Origin: Piper betle
Lineage: Eukaryota > Streptophyta > Magnoliopsida > Piperales > Piperaceae
Direction: 5' to 3'
Assembly (NCBI GenBank): GCA_033002965.1
Contig: JAURVB010002601.1
Location: 1 to 64,000, forward strand
Length of the DNA: 64,000 nt
In this document: positions 59,401-64,000 of the stretch, piece by piece
How the letters are laid out: every line of letters begins with the position of its first letter
Numbering within the stretch: position 1 is the first letter of the stretch
Notes under the pieces: generated by a model
Database searches by the model: none
The model's input: only the letters and a program-made list of their open reading frames with translations
What the model was told of the DNA's origin: nothing
Program-made: the position numbers and the translations under genes

Positions 59401-62400
59401 GCGTTAGAAGGAGATTTGGTTGACTTGGTAGTTGTGAAAGGCAGAAAAGATGGAGAAGGAATGGCGTTGCAAGGTGCTGGAGATAAGAATGATTGAAGAG
59501 GATAAGGGAGGTTGAAGGATTTGAAGGAGATTTTGGAGGTTCAGTCGAACAAGAAAACTAAGCCACAAAGGATAATCTCCGACTTTTGGCCACCTGTGAG
59601 GGATGGCGCAGACATGATAGAGACGGCGACCAAGTGGAGAGCTTGAGAATGCTCATTTTTTGATTCAACAAGATTAGCAGCAGGATGGCCAAACTAATTC
59701 TGCCACAACAAACTACATGAACATGCAATAAGAAAAAACTTGATGAGGCTCGACAGGAATAGTGTCCTTCCCAAACTGATAGTATAGGAACCTTTGCTAG
59801 TTTGTCCTTAGAACAGGATTTTCTTGGACTTCAGATCCTTAATCACAAAATGGAATAAGTGAAACTAAAAATAGCAGTTATTAATGTTAGTAAACTGAGC
59901 AAAAGGGATCAGATTCTAAGAGATAGCAAGAACATGAAGGGCATTACGAATTTAAGAGTTCAATGAGGAGCTGATAATAAGGTTGAATTACTAGAGATGC
60001 GTAAACCTGAACCATCACCAACCGCACACCTATGTCCAGCATAGTCAGATGAGTAGCCAAGTTGGAAGCATCATTCACATGGTGAATAGTTGAATCTCTA
60101 AGCACACTAATAGCCAACTAGTCCATGAGCTGAGATTTCCACCACAAATAGTTGTGTGATATAGTTTAAAAGAGATGAGATTCACAATGTTGTTGACATT
60201 GATATTGGTAGTGGGGGTGGGAAGCAGAGGAGTTCAGGTGGTGGAGGTGATTGACATGGTGGGCTAGAAAGAAAACTAATGGAAAAACCAACTTGAGACT
60301 ATATTCTCATTAGCACAAATAGGTGATACAATATACAAGGAGGTAGAGAGAAATGACAAAAGAATAAATCCACCATGCTAATGAACAGATAACCACAACA
60401 AAGAATAGATAAAACCGAAAACTAATTTATGTGATCAACTAGATGGTCCATACCATCTAATTATCAGGATTGGCAAAGATATCAAAATACTTCCATGTGT
60501 CGAGAAAAATGGGGGGCCTAGTTAAAAAATAATAATGAAAATGCCTTTCTACAGTTGGCAATATTCAGCTTTAAGGGCCAAGTCTTTCTGTCCTAAATAA
60601 ACAATGTTCCCGTTGGCACTTGCCCCCCAACCTCTCTCTCTCCCACACACAAAAGAAAATCCCCCAAAAGGCAAAAAAAATTGCTACTATAAGCACAGAT
60701 CACATAAAAAATGATAAAGGTATCAGTTAATCAAGAGAAGTACTATTCAAACCTTTTTATCAACAGCATAAAATAAATCCATTAGAGCTTTGTTATCTGC
60801 ATCCCTTGCTTGAATTTGTGCTAGAGTTTGGCACGGACCATAAGAGGCTTGTGTAGCGACAACATTATTTATAGCAGCTTTAGCTTGTAAAACAGCATCA
60901 AGTGTCGTTCCCTGATATCAATTACTATTTTCTCAGGCCACCATACGAAACATAAATTTATTGAAGTTTGTTAAAAAATTATTCCAATTCTAACCTTGGC
61001 TTGCCTCATCAATGTATTAAAGTTTGGAATAGGAACAGTTGCTAAATTTCCCAATGCCTGCAAAGTCTCACTAGGGGCATCTTTAGCAAAATTTCCATTT
61101 CTCCACTCTATAAGCTGGTTGTCCACATTCATTTTTCCATAAATGTCACGCAATCTTTTAAATGCAAAGTTTTGCATTCTCAGAGCCTTGGGTAAATTCT
61201 CTAATGGATCCGAAGGCATACAATCAATATCCTAGGGCCAAACATTAAACACTTTTAGTTAACTATTGCGCTCCATATTCTGGTCTTAGAAAATAAAAGC
61301 TTCAATATCGAGAGCAGTCAATAAAATTTTTCAGCTGGCATTGATAAAGAACAACCATGACAAACATGATCGAGATTGCAAACTAAAAGACCAAACTATA
61401 AAGGCCTCTTAAGTAAATGAGTCTCTGATAAAGCTTGATGGCTTTTTGGTCCCCTGTGCATATCATTTCTGGTCGTAAATGGAAGCGTCATTGAGACCTA
61501 AGAAACTGACGCTTCCATTTACGAAGCAGTAAAAGCAGTAAAAGTACCAACATGCATTAATTCAGCAGTAAAAAACAGTCCAATTTTATGGTCTAACCAT
61601 TTCAGTTGTCAACGACATATAAGCAACTGATTTATTCAGAAAATAAGACAAGCCAATCTGGAAACCACAAGCCCAACCAGTCCGACATGTTAACCAAAAA
61701 CTATGCTTCATCGTAGCCAATCAAAACTTCACAAAAAGATATGGCATGACTTGATTGGCTTATGGGCATACTAACAATATTTCAGAAAAAAGTGATTCAT
61801 ATCAGAAGAATCATACCATGACCATTTCAACTCCCAGCTCTCGTTTATCAAACTGAATCCTGCATTTGTTACGATCAACAGTTAATACACTGCCATCATG
61901 AAGTTCCCTTGTCTTGGGATGCCAAGCTATCACTCTTTGTCAAACTGATAATGGGCGAGCAAGATCAGTAGGAAGCCCCTCCTGGATCCCAGCACGTAAC
62001 TCAGCATATGTAGCTCTCACATGCTCGCGATATTCTTCAAGCTTTTTCCTTTCTTCTTGCAATAATTGTTCTGAAAATCGCCGTGGCTTTCCAAGAGCAC
62101 TGCACAAACAAAAGAGGGAATACTGACTGAAGGAGTAAAACATACAAAAAAATTCTAATTGCAACAAATATTTCCGGACCTTTGGCAACATATACGTTAG
62201 AACTGCCTCTCACAGGGCTCAACAAACAGAAGCAGGAGCAAGGAAACAAAAAATACATGGTTGCCTTAGAAGTCTTCAACAACAAACATAAGATAAAACT
62301 ATTAATCATTGTCTTTATCTCTTAGATTTTAAGATGTAAGCTCACAAGCGCTCTCTTCGAGCTCTCATTTTTTCACCTTTTGAAGGCAGCTTCCTTCTTT

Positions 62401-63708
62401 TTTCATTGTTTATCCTTCCTGGCAGCCATATGAATTTTTACCTCGTATAAAAAGAGAACCAAAAAACATATGTTTCTGATAGGAACTAGTATGACTCTTT
62501 CTATAGTGGCCATCAAGGTGAGAAACAAGACTGACATATGGAACACATTTGTTCAAAAACATGAATTTCCATAAAGCCAACATGTTGGAGCCAAGAGTAC
62601 CAAAAAATACTTCGATAAACAAGTTTTTAACATTAAAGAGTGTATCCTGAACTCCAAATATCATACATACTGAATTATTGAAAGAATAAATGCTGGCAAG
62701 CATACACTAAAATAAATACTTGAAAATTTACTCTTTGTAGTGCACTTTAACTTTTGTCGGAATCACTCTTTAGAGATTAAAATAGTAATGACTATGCTAG
62801 CTGTCAGTATGTGGGAATTTATCTGGTCAAGAATGTAGCATATACAAGTATTCAATTTTAGGAACATGTAATATATAAGGAATCAAATAAAAAATACCTC
62901 CTGATCACACCCCACTCAGCACGAGTCAGCTTTGGAGGAAGAGTTCCCAATTTTGCATGGTTCAAGTACTCAACAAATTCATTTTTGGCAAACCATGGGA
63001 AATCAATTGCACTATAAAACCACTCAAATGCGCACCATCTACGTAATAGAGGTGAAGACAAGCCACAAATGAGCTCATTCTGTGATAAAAAAGCAAGGAA
63101 TTAGCAGATATCTAGATAAGCCACAACCTACTTTTTACAATAGTATCAACAAAAAAATACTAAACCTTAATATCAGCCGCTCTATCTGGCATGTGTAACC
63201 AATTGTCAGCCCTCTCAACACCAGTAACATCAAGTGGTCCCCTCCTTTTCTGGGCAAGAACCTTTTTTAGGTGCAACTTTCGCCTACTGATCCCTTTGGC
63301 AGGTAGATTTACCAAGTTAATGGAAGATATCTGTAGTACTGATTCACCCAGCCCTACATCAGTTCTGCTGTCCAATTCAGTACTAAAAGGATGCTCCTTC
63401 CCTTTGGTTGATTTCCCTTGTTTTAGTAACTACAAAGTTCAAAAGCCAACTACATCTTCATCATAAAGCGAAAAACCTAGCAATCAATATTCAAAAAAAT
63501 GTAATAAAAATGGCGAATGAAAATGATAGTGCAATCGGATTTTGTTAAAAGAGTTTTCCAATTAAAACACAAAAAAGGCAGGGTGGTCGCACAAATTTAA
63601 AAGAAAAATATTGGTTACCCATAAGGAGGAAATCATTCATTAAATACATACTTCAAACTTGAAAGGCTCCATTAAAGGTGGCTCCCTGTCCGTCTCAATT
63701 TCAGAACT
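55360..63708 (-). CDS. ALWAYS EARLY / LIN-9 homologue (DIRP domain), 5' end outside window, in-frame stop
   Basis: Ten exons: 63708-63652, 63429-63166, 63079-62898, 62099-61817, 61231-60995, 60911-60753, 57025-56903, 56806-56591, 55982-55692, 55533-55360. They join in phase into 662 codons ending IPTQSN. The DIRP domain ([56 protein letters not shown]) is followed by the typical [20 protein letters not shown]. The last exon has [19 protein letters not shown]. In plants ALY proteins are LIN-9 subunits of DREAM/MYB-MuvB complexes. They act with MYB3R, E2F and RBR in the nucleus to set cell-cycle gene expression. Any N-terminal SANT part lies beyond the window. Oddities are a TGA at 61942-61940 (visible codon 221) where relatives have Gly, a GC-AG intron after 56903, and a copia element in the intron 57026-60752. 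Confidence 0.88.
56457..56490. repeat. (TA)n microsatellite in an ALY intron
   Basis: A pure TA run lies inside the intron 55983-56590. Confidence 0.95.
57256..57345 (-). repeat. 3' LTR remnant of the nested copia element
   Basis: It matches 60294-60385: acttgagact, ctcatta, gatacaa, atacaaggaggt, gagagaaa, agaataaatc. It starts after the purine-rich gcttgagggaa (minus strand). Confidence 0.65.
60294..60390 (-). repeat. 5' LTR remnant of the nested copia element
   Basis: This is the partner of the LTR end at 57256-57345. On its inner side TGGT could be the start of a lost primer-binding site. Confidence 0.6.
61473..61524. repeat. Perfect 18-bp inverted repeat in an ALY intron
   Basis: tcgtaaatggaagcgtca (61473-61490) is followed after a 16-base loop by its exact reverse complement (61507-61524). 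It lies within the intron 61232-61816. It would form a stable RNA hairpin in the pre-mRNA. It may be the relic of a tiny transposon. The stem is short for a plant microRNA precursor. Confidence 0.9.
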
Positions 63709-63961
63709 CTGCAACAAGTATCAAAATGATATAAATCATAGTAATGTTCCAACTACCGAAGTACAATGAAGTCTATCATGCTTAAAGGAAGTAATGTTAA
63801 ACTATTCAAATGTCATATTGACAAGAAATGACAGATGAAAATACTAAGATGGATCATGGATTTAGGGTAAAACATTAAGGGACAGCTTGTTGAACAATAT
63901 TATAATACATCAGGTGGCAGTCATGTCAATCAACCATAAAAATCACAAAAAAAATACATAC

Positions 63962-64000
63962 ATTAGTTTGGACATGAACAAAGGAGAACTTTGTGTGCAA
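63962..64000 (-). CDS. Possible further ALY exon at the window edge
   Basis: Thirteen open codons (LHTKFSFVHVQTN) run from the right edge to a good GT donor (aat|gtatgt). Their phase fits the next exon at 63708. Too short to be sure. Confidence 0.3.

Larger units (their letters stand above)
57240..60390 (-). mobile_element. Degenerate copia element nested in an ALY intron
   Basis: On the minus strand, read right to left, are: an LTR end at about 60294-60390; a gag start ([16 protein letters not shown]); pre-integrase ([13 protein letters not shown], then [10 protein letters not shown] in shifted frames); a proline/leucine-rich linker at about 58840-59180; RT with [13 protein letters not shown] near 58230; RNase H segments near 57800-58030; and [15 protein letters not shown] near 57520. 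A second LTR end lies at 57256-57345. The two LTR parts share about 90 bases (tctctacctccttgtat-like, tagtctcaagttggtt). The integrase core is missing and stops are frequent. It shares the transcription direction of the host gene. Confidence 0.8.

Noticed and set aside
61940..61942. TGA read as selenocysteine
   Set aside because: Land plants lack the selenocysteine insertion machinery, and relatives have glycine at this place.
1..64000. tRNA, rRNA, CRISPR arrays, or a chloroplast/mitochondrial insertion
   Set aside because: I looked for tRNA arm motifs, rRNA blocks, regular spaced repeats and organellar gene sequence and saw none. A proper tool search would be more sensitive.

Overview
This is a nuclear window from a flowering plant. 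Spliced genes with GT-AG introns, Aux/IAA and P-class PPR genes, LTR retrotransposons, a Helitron end and many (TA)n arrays all show this. The 5' ends of the first Aux/IAA gene and of the PPR gene are very GC-rich and then drop steeply. That gradient favours a monocot, probably not a grass because the background is so AT-rich. This placement is inference and I cannot name the species.

Layout. 1-6.8 kb: a decayed Ty1/copia element cut by the window edge. Its leader carries a 1.2-kb foldback built of palindromic AT-rich units with GC-rich arms. 6.9-10.7 kb: fragments of a second LTR family, including a near-perfect 2,926-bp solo LTR with a 5-bp target duplication. 15.6-18.2 kb: an intact five-exon Aux/IAA gene (IAA7/14/16/17 type) on the minus strand. 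18.5-32 kb: a 13.8-kb spacer full of small non-autonomous elements, TA arrays and dispersed repeats. 32.05-32.89 kb: an intact four-exon Aux/IAA gene (IAA1/2/3/4 type) on the plus strand. The two form a divergent pair of the two Aux/IAA types also found side by side in Arabidopsis. 33-39 kb: AT-rich DNA without recognised genes.

39.3-41.2 kb: an ataxin-10-like ARM-repeat gene broken by a nonsense codon and an inverted duplication of its C-terminal part. 42-45.5 kb: repeats, another copy of the solo-LTR family and a Helitron 3' end. 48-50.8 kb: a P-class PPR gene with a one-base frameshift near its N-terminus. 53.9-54.4 kb: a decayed SASA-type carbohydrate esterase. 55 kb: a LINE reverse-transcriptase scrap. 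55.4-63.7 kb: ten exons of an ALWAYS EARLY/LIN-9 homologue (DIRP domain) on the minus strand, running off the right edge. One of its introns holds a reverse-oriented copia element, and one exon has an in-frame TGA.

The two Aux/IAA proteins would be nuclear, auxin-degraded repressors of ARF transcription factors. The ALY protein belongs to the plant DREAM/MYB-MuvB cell-cycle repressor complex. The PPR protein would act on organellar RNA. The left genes are intact, whereas all four protein loci right of 39 kb carry a disabling change. This could be uncorrected assembly error or real decay. I found no obviously new system. The most unusual objects are the foldback array, the inverted ataxin-10 end and a perfect 18-bp hairpin in an ALY intron.
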